Source of the DNA: Atrichornis clamosus
Lineage: Eukaryota > Chordata > Aves > Passeriformes > Menuridae
Length of the DNA stretch: 64,000 bases
Reading direction: 5' to 3'
Assembly: GCA_013400975.1 (NCBI GenBank)
Contig: WBMZ01003024.1
Coordinates: 230,171-294,170, forward strand
This document shows positions 12,313-25,000 of the stretch, in pieces. The notes beneath the pieces are model-generated. The model ran no database searches. It had not been told where the DNA came from and saw only the letters and a list, made by a program, of their open reading frames with translations. Both the position numbers and the translations under genes were made by a program. Positions within the stretch are counted from its first letter, which is position 1; each line of letters begins with the position of its first letter.

Positions 12313-15300
12313 ACTTAATAGGAGGGTAAAACCCACAGGGCACTTTGCTGAAGGAGAACTCTGAAAGAGGCTCTGAAGATGGAAGTCCTGTCTGTCATCT
12401 CAGCTGCTCAGAAATAGCAGTGGTGAGACTCCTGGAAAAATCAGGACAAATTGCATTGCAGAAAGGACTGCTGCAAAGATGTTTCTGTGTAGTTTTATGG
12501 TTGCGGTGAAGACCAGTGGGTGTTAAACATGTCTTCAGGGGTATAATTTGGGTAGATCTCAACTTTCAAGTCTTCAGACCCTGAACTTAAAAGGCAGATT
12601 CCCGAATAACCACTGCCCTGCTTCCAGATCTTGCACTTACAACACTGCATACAGGTATTTTTGCCACCAAATTCATGGCACCTCTTCCAGAAATGTCTGT
12701 ATCCAGAATGGTTAGGTACATATTTTGGAAGTTATGATGACTTTCCCAGGCCTCTCTTCCTGAGGCAAAATGAAAAGCACCAGTTGGAAACAGAACCTCT
12801 GTATACTTTCCCCTTGCTAGGAATACAAGATTCATCAATTTTTCTACTTTTGTAGAAAAGAAAAGTAGCATTCCATATGATTTATGGCACATGTTGGACA
12901 TTGGCAATTCAGAGCAGATTATTATCCTATTGCCTTTGTGTTCTTTAGCATCTCTTATCATAGTATATATCAAAATATTCAGGATATTTTCAGCTCCATT
13001 TCTAAGAAATCATTTCCCATGGTTGCCTACGACCAAGTGCAATGAAAAGTCCCAAGTTATCAATGCTGGTGGTGGCATCCATCATTTTCACGTCTCTATT
13101 ACGGCAGAGTCAGGCCTGGATATTTGTAGAAAGGTGAGTGCAGGACTCCAAGAGGAGCAGAACAAGAGGACTGAAGTTCTCTGCATCTGTACTCAACACC
13201 AACTGCAGTAGTGAAGACTTTACACATTGTTGTGCCAAATTTGCTTTTACTCTTAAATAAAGAAGCATTATAGAGTCAACCCCAGAGAACTGTCCATCTG
13301 AATGGATGAAGGGCTGACTGTGGAATCACTGGTGTTTGAATTTCTGGATTTAGGGTGTTCTGTACAGAACAAATTATGCTTATTAAAAGACAAAGTAATC
13401 TATTCAAAAGCAACAAGCTTAAGCTTTTTCTTTCTTCTAACCACATAACTTCATTCACTTAATGGAATAGAATTTGGTTTACACAGGTGTGAGAGGGAAA
13501 TCAAGAAGCACATAGAAATGTTTTCTTTTGAAATATTTTTGGAGAAGAGGGGCAAAAAACCTGCTTTTAGACCAATGCAAACATTTGCATGGAAATTTTC
13601 ATTAGGGTTAAAATTTTCTGGATAAAAACTGGAAATAATTTTTTCTCCTCCTGTAAAATAGTTTGATTTTCAATAATCCCACAAACATTTAAATGAAAAT
13701 CGAAATATTTTCACAAAATCTTTAATTGTATTTTTAAAGCTTTTGGTTTCTTTTTTCTTAATCAAAACCTGAAGTCTTTTGTCAAATATACTTAGAAAAA
13801 GTAGCTTATTTTTTCAAATTTCCCATAACAGTTTTTTTAAAGCAAAGTTAATAGAAAGATTAAAAGGACTATAAATATGAAACCAATAAAAAAAGTCACA
13901 ACTGAGCTTGACAAACTAACTGTAGAGGTTAACATATATGAATGGGAGGAACAAGAGTTGTTTAATCTATAGGTTTAAGATGTTTCAACTAACGTGCTTC
14001 ATAGAGGGGCAAGTGAAGGGCAAGGGGAAGATTCTCTCTGAATTTAGGTTTATAAAACTCATATAAAACTAAGAAGGAAATTAAAGGAGAACGGAGGGTG
14101 ATGGAGTAAAAATAAAAAGGGATCACAAGCAATAGCCGTTTCTGCACATTTTGAATCTCCTCAAGATATTGATGTCCCTAGTATGATGGACTCAAGAATC
14201 ATCTAATCCATGGATTCCAAAGCTGAGAAACATACCTTGCTGTTGAATGAGATCATGGCAGCTGAGCCACGCACAGACCATGTCCACACATGCAATTGTA
14301 AAGTTCTGCATTTTGCAGATGAATAGTTCAATATTCGGATATGTGGCTGATCACAAGACATTACCAGGACTTCAGTGCTTTGTCCGCTTTGTTGGAAACC
14401 TCTGTTCTAGATATTGTATATATTTAAGGGCTGTAACAGACATGCTCTTGAGCAGAGTAAACAGAGCAGTAGTTAAGGCTAAGCCTGTTTCTCACTTTTC
14501 ACAACATCAAAAAACCTGAATAGATGCCTTCATTTAAACAATGATTCAACACAGCAAAGTGCTGGACTTTCATTTGCCTAACAGTGATGTAATTGCCTTA
14601 TAATTATATATATATCTTCTTATAGAAGAATAAAGAGTGAAATTCAGAAAATAAAGAATTAATCCTGGAACAGAAGCCTGGAGATGTGGTTTTCAAAAGG
14701 AACTCTTCCAAATATGAGAAGGAAGTTGCGACTCTTTTGGTCATGAGTCATTTCTCTAGAAAGACCAAAAGAATTAATTATGATAAAACAGGAAAATGAA
14801 ATTTCTCAAGGGCAACAAAGGACCCAGTCTGAAGAGGACTTTAAGAAAAGGGTTTATGGAAAAAAGGCAAGAAGAGGAAGAGGATATCTGTACAGTCTCA
14901 ACCCAAGGCTGAATGGCTCCATCACAATCCTAGTTGCACTTGGCATTGCAACCCAGCATTGGCCAGGATAAGTCAAGTAGTACTGGCTGACTGTGTTGGG
15001 GACAAAGATACCCCAAACTTCCTGAACATACCTGTCAGGTAAGAGGTGACTGCCTTTGTGACACAACCTCTTCTCTGGTCGTGCCAGGTTGGGGGTAACT
15101 AGAATTTAAGTGATCTTCAAGTTAGGGGCTGAATGAGAGGAAGAAGAGCAGGTAGAAACACTTGGACAAGAGCTGAAACTAGAACTGAGAGTGGGTATTT
15201 TTGTGTTGTATACACAAGAAGTGATTTTTAATAATATAAGATTTATAACATGTTGTAATATTCCTGAAAATTTTGTAACAGCATCCCAAGAGGCAGAACA

Positions 15301-18300
15301 TGACTTCTTTGCTTGCATTAGGTTGGAAATAGCAAAAAGCACTGAAATCCTAATTTCTCTTAAAAAAAAACCACACCAAAGACAAAGATAAGGTATGAAG
15401 AAGAAACTGAAAAGGGAAGAGGGGAAATGAGAATCATCCCACCATATCTGTCCCAGTAGAACGAATATCCAGAAGCTGCTTTCTTTCAGGGAAAAGAACC
15501 AGGAAGGAAGTTTTCAGCAAAATAAGGAGAGCGTAAGACAGGTCAGGCTTCCCCCTGAGAAAAGAGGGAAAATTTCTTTCATGGGTTAGCTGTCTGAGCC
15601 TGACAGGAAGAGACTTAAGAGGTTACATCTGCTAGGGTTCCCCAAGAGATCATTGAAGTTGACTTGACTGCCCTTCAGCCATCTACACAAGGAGGCAGGT
15701 TTTCCCTGTCAGACAAGAATATAACAAGGTCTAGTGGCCACAAGATGAAACCAGCAGAACTTAGGCACAGGAGTTATAACAGGGATGGCTTTCAGCAACA
15801 ACCCAGGCTGTGTGGCAGATTCGCCCATGACGCGAGGTCCCTGAATCAAGGTGATGTATTTTGAAAGGTAGGTTTTAACTAAATCTAAGGGTGCACATTT
15901 TTATGCTGGGTTTATTAAATTAAAACTTTGTTTTACAGGAATTTAAATGAGATAGCCAAAAATATAACCATTTCTTCTGTACTAAAATCTATAAGATTGC
16001 AGAGGAACAAAGCTTATGTTTTCCATTTGCAAAAGTTGTTGCAATAATCCTTCTTTCACAAGAAGACTTTGAAGCATTTTATGAAACACTAATAATCGCA
16101 AATAAGTATCTTTCAATCAAGCATTTGGGGAAAAGTCCAAGTGTCTAGAAGCCTTTTCCTATGAACTATTGATGCAATTGAAGAGCACTTAGTCTGCAAG
16201 ACCACAAATACATTTTTTAACATATCAATCAGGAATAGCCACCAAAGTTTTCTGTTTTATTGCAGCCTCCTGAAGTAAGTAGAAAACAGACAAAGAGATT
16301 AAAAACTGTAGCAGGAATAAATGGGAATAAGGGAAGAGAAATTAAAAGGTTTAGCTTTTTCAGTAGAAAGGACATGGGCAACAGTTGAGTTCTCACTTTT
16401 AATCCAAGAATCCAAAGGCTTGCAAGCAGAAAATTCAAAATAAATCAAGGAAAATGTTATTTCACTGCAAATCCCGTTGTCAGCCCATGTCTGGCAGATT
16501 CTCAGGATTCTGTGGGAGAATCAGTTAATACCTAATTCTCCTCCAAGGCCTACGTGTGTGATGTCTGCAGTCAGTATACACACCCTTGTCATGCAAGTCT
16601 AATCCTATAGGTGTCAATAGAAGGGGGAACAAGGTGTGCACATTCCGTGTGTTTGTGCCCTCCTTGGTCACATAGAAATCCTGGCAGCCCTGTTTGCCCT
16701 GGCCTCTTTTCCACAGGCCAAGCCAGCTCCGTGTCACAGAGCTATTTCAGTGATCCACTCACAAAGATTTAAACTCAACAAAATATGCTTTTTCTGTGCT
16801 TTAGGTCATAACCTTTTGCTTAGTGGAACACAGACTTCAGATTGATCACTGCCTCAGTCATCTTACTCATGCCAAGGGCCAGATGCAGAGGACTTTTCCT
16901 TTGAAGCCAGATGCCATCACCTTAAGAGAGAATTGCTGATCTGAGTATTCCCAGAGGGCTGTGGGAACTATGAAACAGACTTCAAAGTGCAAACCAAAAG
17001 TCTGCAAGGTATAGCCAAAAATCCTTGAATACTAAGGAACATACGGCTAAGCCAGGATGCAAGCCCAGTCCTAACCTTGCAGACACTACCAGCAGCTTCC
17101 TATGTTTCTGGGAATAAAACATCCGCTGACTGAAGGGCATTGGGAATAGTGCTCCTATTTAATGGCATTTCCAGAATTACATAATATGAATTTCTTTGCA
17201 CCTTTTTCCTAGACTTTCTGATCTAGGCTGCAGCCACTAGCATGGTACATACAATGGAATTATCTGATTTTCCCATTCATTTCTCCTGCTCTTTGTCTCT
17301 CCTTTAGCTCCCCCTTGGAGAGGGACTGGGTGTATGTCTGGGTGTTTTGAAAGGTCCAGCTGGGTGCAGATGCTACTGCAAGTGTCATTGTTATTTTTGC
17401 AATTGGAGTAATTATTCTATTCTCAGATGTGTTCAGATTATTGCTTTTCATGCAAGAAAATGAGGTATAGTTGCAGAGATAGCTGGCAGAGAGCCTAAAA
17501 GATTATGGATTATACAGTGTCATATGCACAAGCAGTGCTCATCTGAAGTAATATTTTAATACTTTTAAAAGCTGTGATAAATTATAAAGAAAGGTGGTAT
17601 AAAATGCATGATCAAGTGTGGGTTCATTTTACTTCAGGCATTCTATCACATGACGACCAAAGGAGACAGAGAGAGGGGATGGATCGTGGTTTTTATTGCT
17701 TGGCTGCAATGTCAAAATTGGGTTGGTTTAAAATATTTATGACATGAGAGAAAGAAAATCTGTGAATTACTCAGAACTTAATGGACGTACTCTAAATGTG
17801 TTTCACATTTTCTTTAGTTGGGGACAGCAGAGTGGGGAATTGAGGATAACTTGTTTACTGCCAAACAGGTCTCCATAGTACCTAGTTTTCCTATGTATTA
17901 AAAATCTTGGCTGGGGCCAAGAATGCTGGGGCTGGAATTAAAGACGAGAACACACAATAACTGCAAGTAATGGCAGAGAGATTTAAATAGCACACATCAG
18001 CAGAAAAGAATGGGGAAACCTACAGTACACTGACTTCATTGATACCCCATTTATCAGCAATTACTGACTCCATTAAAGGCAGAGTTTACAGCAGACAGAG
18101 AAACAGAGCCTAAAATATGTCCCAACAGATGGACGGAGAGTGTCAGTGATGCCGTATTTCAAAGGCATCTGCAACTTTGTTATCATTGTACATGGAGTCA
18201 GAAAGACAGTGAAAAACACTGGAGTAAGGGCCAGCAAATGATTTACTTGACCCTGCATGGGCAGAACTGACAACGAAAACCTCATTAATTCCTCAGGTCA

Positions 18301-20931
18301 TTCTGGAAGACATTAATTTGGTTTGGACTCGGGACGAGGGGAGATTTTCCAGACATACACCAGGAATTATGAAATCTCTATAGCCAGGGGAAAGTATGTC
18401 CAAATCACTTTCTGCATAAATCAAGCTGACTTTCTGAAGAAGGATAATATGCCTAATCAGGGGAGTTATGGAACTTCTTGTACTTATTAGACAGAAAATA
18501 AAACAGTATTTTATTTGATAACCAGCTTGGGGGAGATTTTTTTTTCCTCTTTCTTTTACTGCTGTCTTCTCTTGCCAGAATCGTATGAGTAATTGTGAGT
18601 GCTGTGACATTATTTGTTTGCTCTTGTGGGTATGCGTATAAAGATAGGTATATATATGGGTAATATATGTGTATAGTTTTAGTCAACTCGCTGTATTTAC
18701 ACATCTTTTGGCCTTTAAACTTTGTGTTGCAGAATGCCAAGTATTGTCACCTTCCTGCTCTGATTCTGCTTAAGTTTTACCCTCAGCTGAAAGTATCTGG
18801 GTAAACAGGAGGGCAAGCAGAGCAGAGCTTCTTCTGGGAAGGCAGCCCTCATGTTCCTTCTGCTCCTGCATGATCCCTTCTCCAGCCCAGCTCCTACAGA
18901 CATTGAGGGGACCATTGCTTCAACAAGGCCTGAATAAAAACAGGGAGTCCTATTTCTTCAGGACTCAGTACAGAAACCAGGAATCCACCAGGATCCCCCC
19001 GAGCAGAGGAGCTGGGAATGACTCAGGTCCCAGCTATGACTTCTCCAGTCTGGCCCTAAATTTCTTTGCCAAAAAAGGTCCCTGAACAGAAAAGCACTTG
19101 CAGGGTGTCCCCAGCTCGGTGACGGGGAGATCCAGACCCAGCTGGGGTGAGTGGGACCCTCCCCTCCTGCTCGGCTGACCTCCATGTCAGTGCTGGTTTG
19201 GCTCCAATAGCAGCCCCCAGATCCCCTAGAAATAGCCAGGAGTAACACAGAGTTGTCCCACCAACCCCCCCCCGCAAGACATGCTTTGCAGTGCTTATAC
19301 ATAAGCCCTTGCCACACAGGGTATCTTCCTCCGTAAAAGATGCATTCATCATGTTTAGAGAAGGGTTATCTCTCCCTGGAAAGAACATGCATTAGTACTT
19401 TTTACTCATTCAACACTGGACACTCCCTATCAACAACAGCCTGCCAAAAGGGGAGAAAGAGGTAAATTAATCATGGGAAGAGACAATTTAAAGGAGTTTG
19501 GCTATAAAATGGAGTTCATTAGGAGGCCATAATGTATTTGGGACTAACAAGCTGCAATTTCCCCACCTCTGCTGTCCCAGACAACAATAAGCAGCACTAA
19601 TTGCATGGACACCATGTCGCAGGATGGCCACAAACCCTCTCTTAACTCCTTCCACAGAACAGTCACAAAAAGAAGTTATTTCACCTACTGCAAGTGTGAG
19701 TCCTCTTTCATGATGCTTAGCTCCTTATCTGCTTGGATTGAGAGAATACAGTATGACGTGGTCTGCAGTTTTTGCTGTGGAGCTAAAGTTGTAATAATAA
19801 TCATGTTACTTGGCTCTAAGATTGCACTCAGATCTCAAAGCACATTCCAAATGTACATGGTATAGACAGCATATCACTACAGGCACAGATCCAAGTGAAC
19901 ACCAGTTGGGAACGCAGCACAAAGCACTTCTCCCATCCATTCCCCAGGATGCAACAGTTTTCTCCATTTTTCCTACTTTTTCTGGTTTGGCTTGTTAAAA
20001 AATGTATTATGTTGGCTAATAATTTTTTTTCTATACTTCAGATTTCTCTCAGTTTTTGTTTCATGTTATTATTATGCAAAGCAGTCTATACAAAGGACTA
20101 CCAAAATCACTGGCCCTGTAGGGGTGTGGGTCTAGGGCAAAAGGAGAGGTAAAATAGGGATTGAAATGCACAAATGACCCAAGTTTGTGCAGTGCTGCAC
20201 GTCTGGACTTCTTTAGATCGAGTCGGAACAAGTCAATTTTTTCTAAGACTGAATTACAGCTCAGTTCTTCGTTGGGTGTTAGGTGGTGACCTTAGCTCTG
20301 TACAGCACACTAGAACCTAATACAAAGTAAATATTTCATTTGGGAGGAAGCCCTTGCAGGCCATCAACTGCAAAAGTACCACAGGAGGCAACTCAGCTGC
20401 GGCAAACTACGTGCTCTCCCATCACCGAAGTGCTTTCACCAGAGAGGGTCATGTTCTTGCTGTTACAAGGGCGAGAGAAAGGCATTGCCAGCCCAGCCTG
20501 CAGCTTCAGGAGCAGGCAACCTTGGCAAGGCAGATCTGCAGCTAAGAATCATTTTGTTAGGAGCAAGATAAATGACAGGAACAATATACAGCGCACAAAT
20601 AACACTCCTTTATTCCATTGATACTCGCAGTTTAAAAATATGAATAAAAATAATCTGGGGATTCCTTCTCACATATGCTCAGGCTATCTCCTAGCAATCA
20701 AAGGGAACTGAAAATAAAAATGAATTATATGTATGACCAGTTTGCCTGGCTTTGCCTGGAGTGATAGCATTGATCTTGGTATCTAAACGAAAATCAGACG
20801 TCATTGATCATGGTGGCTCAATGTCTGACACCAGCAGAATATGTAATTTCAAAAAAAAATTGCCACGTTTCAGAAAATAATTGAGGTTATTAAAATATTA
20901 ACAGATGTATTCTTTCCTCCTTGCAGTCTCT
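12313..20931. other. A+T-rich non-coding DNA
   Basis: About 8.6 kb without a supported gene. The part from 13.5 to 14.1 kb is especially A+T-rich and full of short AAATTTT-type self-complementary words. TA-rich tracts occur at about 14602-14616 and 18650-18675. A run of nine C lies at 19265-19273. Reading frames of 100 to 120 codons near 18.3-19.4 kb overlap on the same strand and show no domain. Confidence 0.6.
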
Positions 20932-21007
20932 GCAGTATTTTTTTTTTCTTATTCTCATTTTTCCCTCCTCTTCTCCCCTTTTCTCACTTTTCCCTTCCCT
21001 TCCACAG
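20932..21007 (+). other. Long polypyrimidine tract ending in CACAG
   Basis: About 70 bases are almost all C and T (T-rich, then CCCTCC, TCTCCCC, CCCTTCCC blocks) and end in CCACAG at 21007. It has the form of a strong 3' splice site on the plus strand, but no convincing exon follows. The alternative is plain pyrimidine low-complexity DNA. Confidence 0.45.
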
Positions 21008-21976
21008 TTCTAACCGTGTAAAGATTGAACAGTAGGTAACTACTTTCAGTTTGGTTTCCAGGCAATTCCTGCTAAATTTTACTTTCAGATTGTCATGCTC
21101 AACCAAATGCTAGAAAATCTAAGTTGAAAATACAGTAATAACATGTTTGCTTGTTGGTTTTGTTTTTAAATATTTCCCGGGGGATTTGTAACAAATCACA
21201 GAAATGTTTTCTACTAGTCTTAAATACTGTACAGTTATTTAATTTAATCAAAACTTAAATATTAAGCCAAACTTCATTGCACAATGTGTTCCTTTAATGG
21301 AAAGAGCTAATGAAAAACACACTAGGTCAATTTCTCTCTATTTTCTTCACCAAGGATAAATTCTTCTTTATTGCTAAGGATCTTTGCTTCATTTTTCTGG
21401 GAATAGTGTGCAAATTTGTATAATCAGACCATGTTCTACACATATTTTTCATGGCTATTCTGAAACAGTTCTGTCCTCAACTCTACCCCTGGAATGGCTT
21501 TTTTTTTTTTGAAATGTGAATCTTGGCTGGATGACTCACTGAGACACTAACTTTATCTTCATCTGTTTTACAGTAATTGGACTGGAGCAATTTTTGTGGC
21601 TGTATCTGAGGCTGTTTCCTGCTTTGAACTCAGCACTCACACTTGTGTTAATTTTAGTGATTACACAAACTAGACTCTAGCCAATAAAGTTATTGTAGTC
21701 AAAACCATGGCTCTGATCCAAATCACTCGTACTCTATCTGCGGCAGAGTAACAGCTACTTCACACTATGAATGGAATAAAATCAAATAAAAATGTTCACC
21801 ACAATAACTCGCCAGCAGAAAGATGTGTTGTATCACTTCTTTTGCCATATAGCTGAGAATTTTGAACAGGTTCATTCCATTTGAAAGTCTTGTATCTCAG
21901 TTATAAAAGGACATCTATTCTCTGAGAAAGGGGGGGGAAAAGTTTTGATGTTTTAGATTTCATTCAGGTAAAATCC
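21008..21976. other. A+T-rich non-coding DNA
   Basis: Nothing is recognised except homopolymer runs, including T runs near 21500 and a G run near 21930. There are no open frames of note. Confidence 0.6.
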
Positions 21977-22089
21977 CAGTTCAGAAAGGGCATAAAAGCA
22001 TGTGCTGGAAATGAAGTGTGTGCTCAAGTCCCATTGAAGGCAGGTAGACTGTAAGCATATGCTGAAATACTTATTTAAATTGGGCCCTT
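21977..22089. mobile_element. Degraded palindromic MITE-like repeat (ancient sauropsid type)
   Basis: The order GGGCATAAAAGCATGTGCT, then a central AGTCCCATTGAAGGCA, then GTAAGCATATGCTGAAATAC and a terminal AATTGGGCCC matches the layout of old palindromic non-autonomous elements. In these, AAGCAYRTGCTTAA arms flank a GTCCCATTGA centre and the ends read GGGCC. The arms here are only partly complementary, as expected of an old copy. The family match is from memory and the edges are approximate. Confidence 0.55.
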
Positions 22090-25000
22090 AATTATTATGT
22101 GCTATGAGATTGAACTATGTTTCATATTATTTTCATGCATCTATATTTATACACATGTGGTGGGTGGGTGTGCAAGGATAGACACAAACTGTTCACTAAA
22201 GAACACTAAAAATGAGAAAAAGGATCCCCCACACCCTTCTTCCTTAAGTGGCAGATTTTTTTATGGTTTTGACAAACAGGTTTTTAATATTTGGCTGAAA
22301 TGGTCATTTTTTCAATGAAAAGAAAAAAGAATCAGAACTTGTTTTTACTGATCTTTCTGGTATTGCACTTCAGGTAAGCTGTGTGTGCAGACAGGGCTGC
22401 AGGGACCTCAGCCCATCCTTGCAGGTCTTTGCAGGGTGCATCTCTACTTGCATCTGGGGCTTTGTTTTTTAATGAAACAACTGCCATCTTAAGTAATATC
22501 TGTGCTCTAATTCTGTTGATTATTTCTATCACTTATATAAATCCAGATTAAAGTTCAGCATACCTACTGTTAACCTAACCATGCATTTTCTCCATGGTAG
22601 ATCCCTGTCCTGTTGATTTACTAAAGAAATTGCTTCACAGAGCTTTATCTGGTTTTCTACCAAGACAAGCTGGTGTTTCTGATATTGTGCAAATGCAGGA
22701 AGCCTATAAAATGGATGTATATGTGTGTGTGTGTGCTTGTGTGTGTGTGTGCTTGTGTGTGTGTGTATAAAAAATCTTAAATACTCCAGTTGAAAATGTA
22801 CCACCAAATGTAAGCTGAGGAGAAAAGGAAGGCTTTGAGGAAGGATTTGGGTTACAGGGGCAAAATGTTTGTCTCCAAGCAGAGAGAAGGAGCAGGCACA
22901 TGTGAAACAGCATGGGCTATCCCTAGGAGGACGCTAGTGGTAGGAAATGAGGGAAGGTGAAGCAGAGTCCTGAGGGGTGGTACAGGGCAGGAGAGTGGTT
23001 TGGAATTGAATTCAGCGATGAATAAGAAGGCAACAGGGGATGTGTGCAATATGATCCTGTTTCCTAGAATGAGAAAAAGGGCAGCCATGAGAGTCTGCAT
23101 CCACTAAAGGTATGAGAGACAGGCTTTTTTTGATCTTTTTGACAGGATTTGTAATTGCTGAGTCAGGTCTGTGTATGGAGAAATTGCTGTATTGCTTGTA
23201 AGATACTGACAGACCCGTCAGCAAGGAGATGCAGCCAGGCCAGGAAAGCTTGGATTCCTTAAGAACAAGTCTTCAGAGGCCATCAAACGCTGTAGGACAA
23301 CATGCAACTCTCAGGGGACTCAGCCCACTGTCCCACATACAGAAACAGAGCAGAACAGGGAAAGAGGGGTAAGAGAGGCAGAGAAATGCAAGAAATGTTG
23401 CCGAATTGGTTAACGGCAGAGCTCAGGCTATGCCCCCATCTCAGGCTCTTGTTCAGCACATGCTCCACTGGGTAACATGATGGTAACTCTGAATCCTCCT
23501 GGTGTATTTAGGTCCCATCTTCTTGCTGACTGAAGCATTGTGCTGCCCTCCTCACTTCTGGCTGTACTTTGAAGATCTGCCATATGCATTCTGTGGGTAG
23601 ATGAAGACAACAGCAGTGGCAGAAAATTTTATGTCCTGAAGCAGACAGAAAGGATATAAAAGCCCAGAGAAGTACTTGTATGAAGGGATAAACTATGTGC
23701 CACCAACTAGTGAATAAGAAGCCAGCAACAGAGAACAAGGCAGAAAAGAGACTTTTCCTGCTTGCCCAAAGACAGACCTGGAGAAAAGGCAAGGATGCCT
23801 GTGACTCCTGGGTTCTGCAACTACCCTCAGCCGATTTTTTTCTAACTTTGTCCCAATTCAGCATTAGCAGCTGCTGCCAACTCCCATAAATGTATCTCCC
23901 ATATGAGACATATCACTCGAAGCCCAGCCTCAGCCCTATTACCCAATAAGCAAAAAAATATGTGTTGTCACAGCTTGGTTTTATCACAGCTAGGCTTAAC
24001 CAGGATGCTCAGCAAAACCCCCCAAGCCGGCTGGTGCAATGCTGTCTCTCTTAGCATGCAGAAGGCAAATGCCTGCAGGAATGTTTTATGTTTCTGTTCT
24101 GTTCCATCCCTGAAGTTTCCTGTTGTTTAGAAACCTCCTGGATACAAGGGAGATGAATTATTGATATGCCAGCCTTGGGAAGGAAAAGCAAGGCAAGATT
24201 AGAAAAAGGGAAGGGACCTTTGTCTGAAGTAAATTGTACAAAAAAGCAGGACATTCAGTTCCCAAGGAGTCGCACACAATGAGGAAGACTCAGGCTGCCG
24301 CGGCCTGCGCAGTTTAAAAACCACTAATCATGGGTGATTCAGTGCATACCTCTGGTTTTACTGTGTGCCTGGTGGGGGCACACACCACCCCCCCAAACAA
24401 AGACCCCAACACATATTGCCTGTGGTCAGGCTGACCCCCAGGACCTGGATGCAGGTGGATCACACAGCTGTGGTGGTGGTCTGTGTGTGCACCCAGACTA
24501 AGGCACCACAGACACACTTGTAGGCAGTGTGGGAGCAGGCAGGGGCCTGAACATGCAGAGTTTCTGTGCTGGTCTCCGTGCTTTACCTGCAGAGATCTCC
24601 ACAGGGTTACTGTGAGCACCACACACAGTCTCCAAAGCACCTGTATCCATTAGCAGGGATAAGACCTCTCCACTCATCCTCCAGCAGTGTGCCAAGACCT
24701 CAGAGACTGTTCAAGTCCCAATCCCTTCCAGAGGATGTTGAGAAGAACAGGCCCTTTTTGTCAAGCTCATGAGGAAAACAGCTGTCCAACCATACAAAAA
24801 ACCCCCACATCTGGTGCAGAGTTGGGCTGGAAAAGGAAAATTTTCCATTGAAGTACCCTCCAACAGGTGCTTTCCTCTAAAATAATACCACTGTGCCCTC
24901 ACCAGGGGCTCTGGGTTTAGAGCAGTGGAGCAGAGGAGTTCAGCTGCCTTGCTAACACCTTGTCCTGCAAGGATTCTCATTTGTGGTTTGATTAGCCCCA

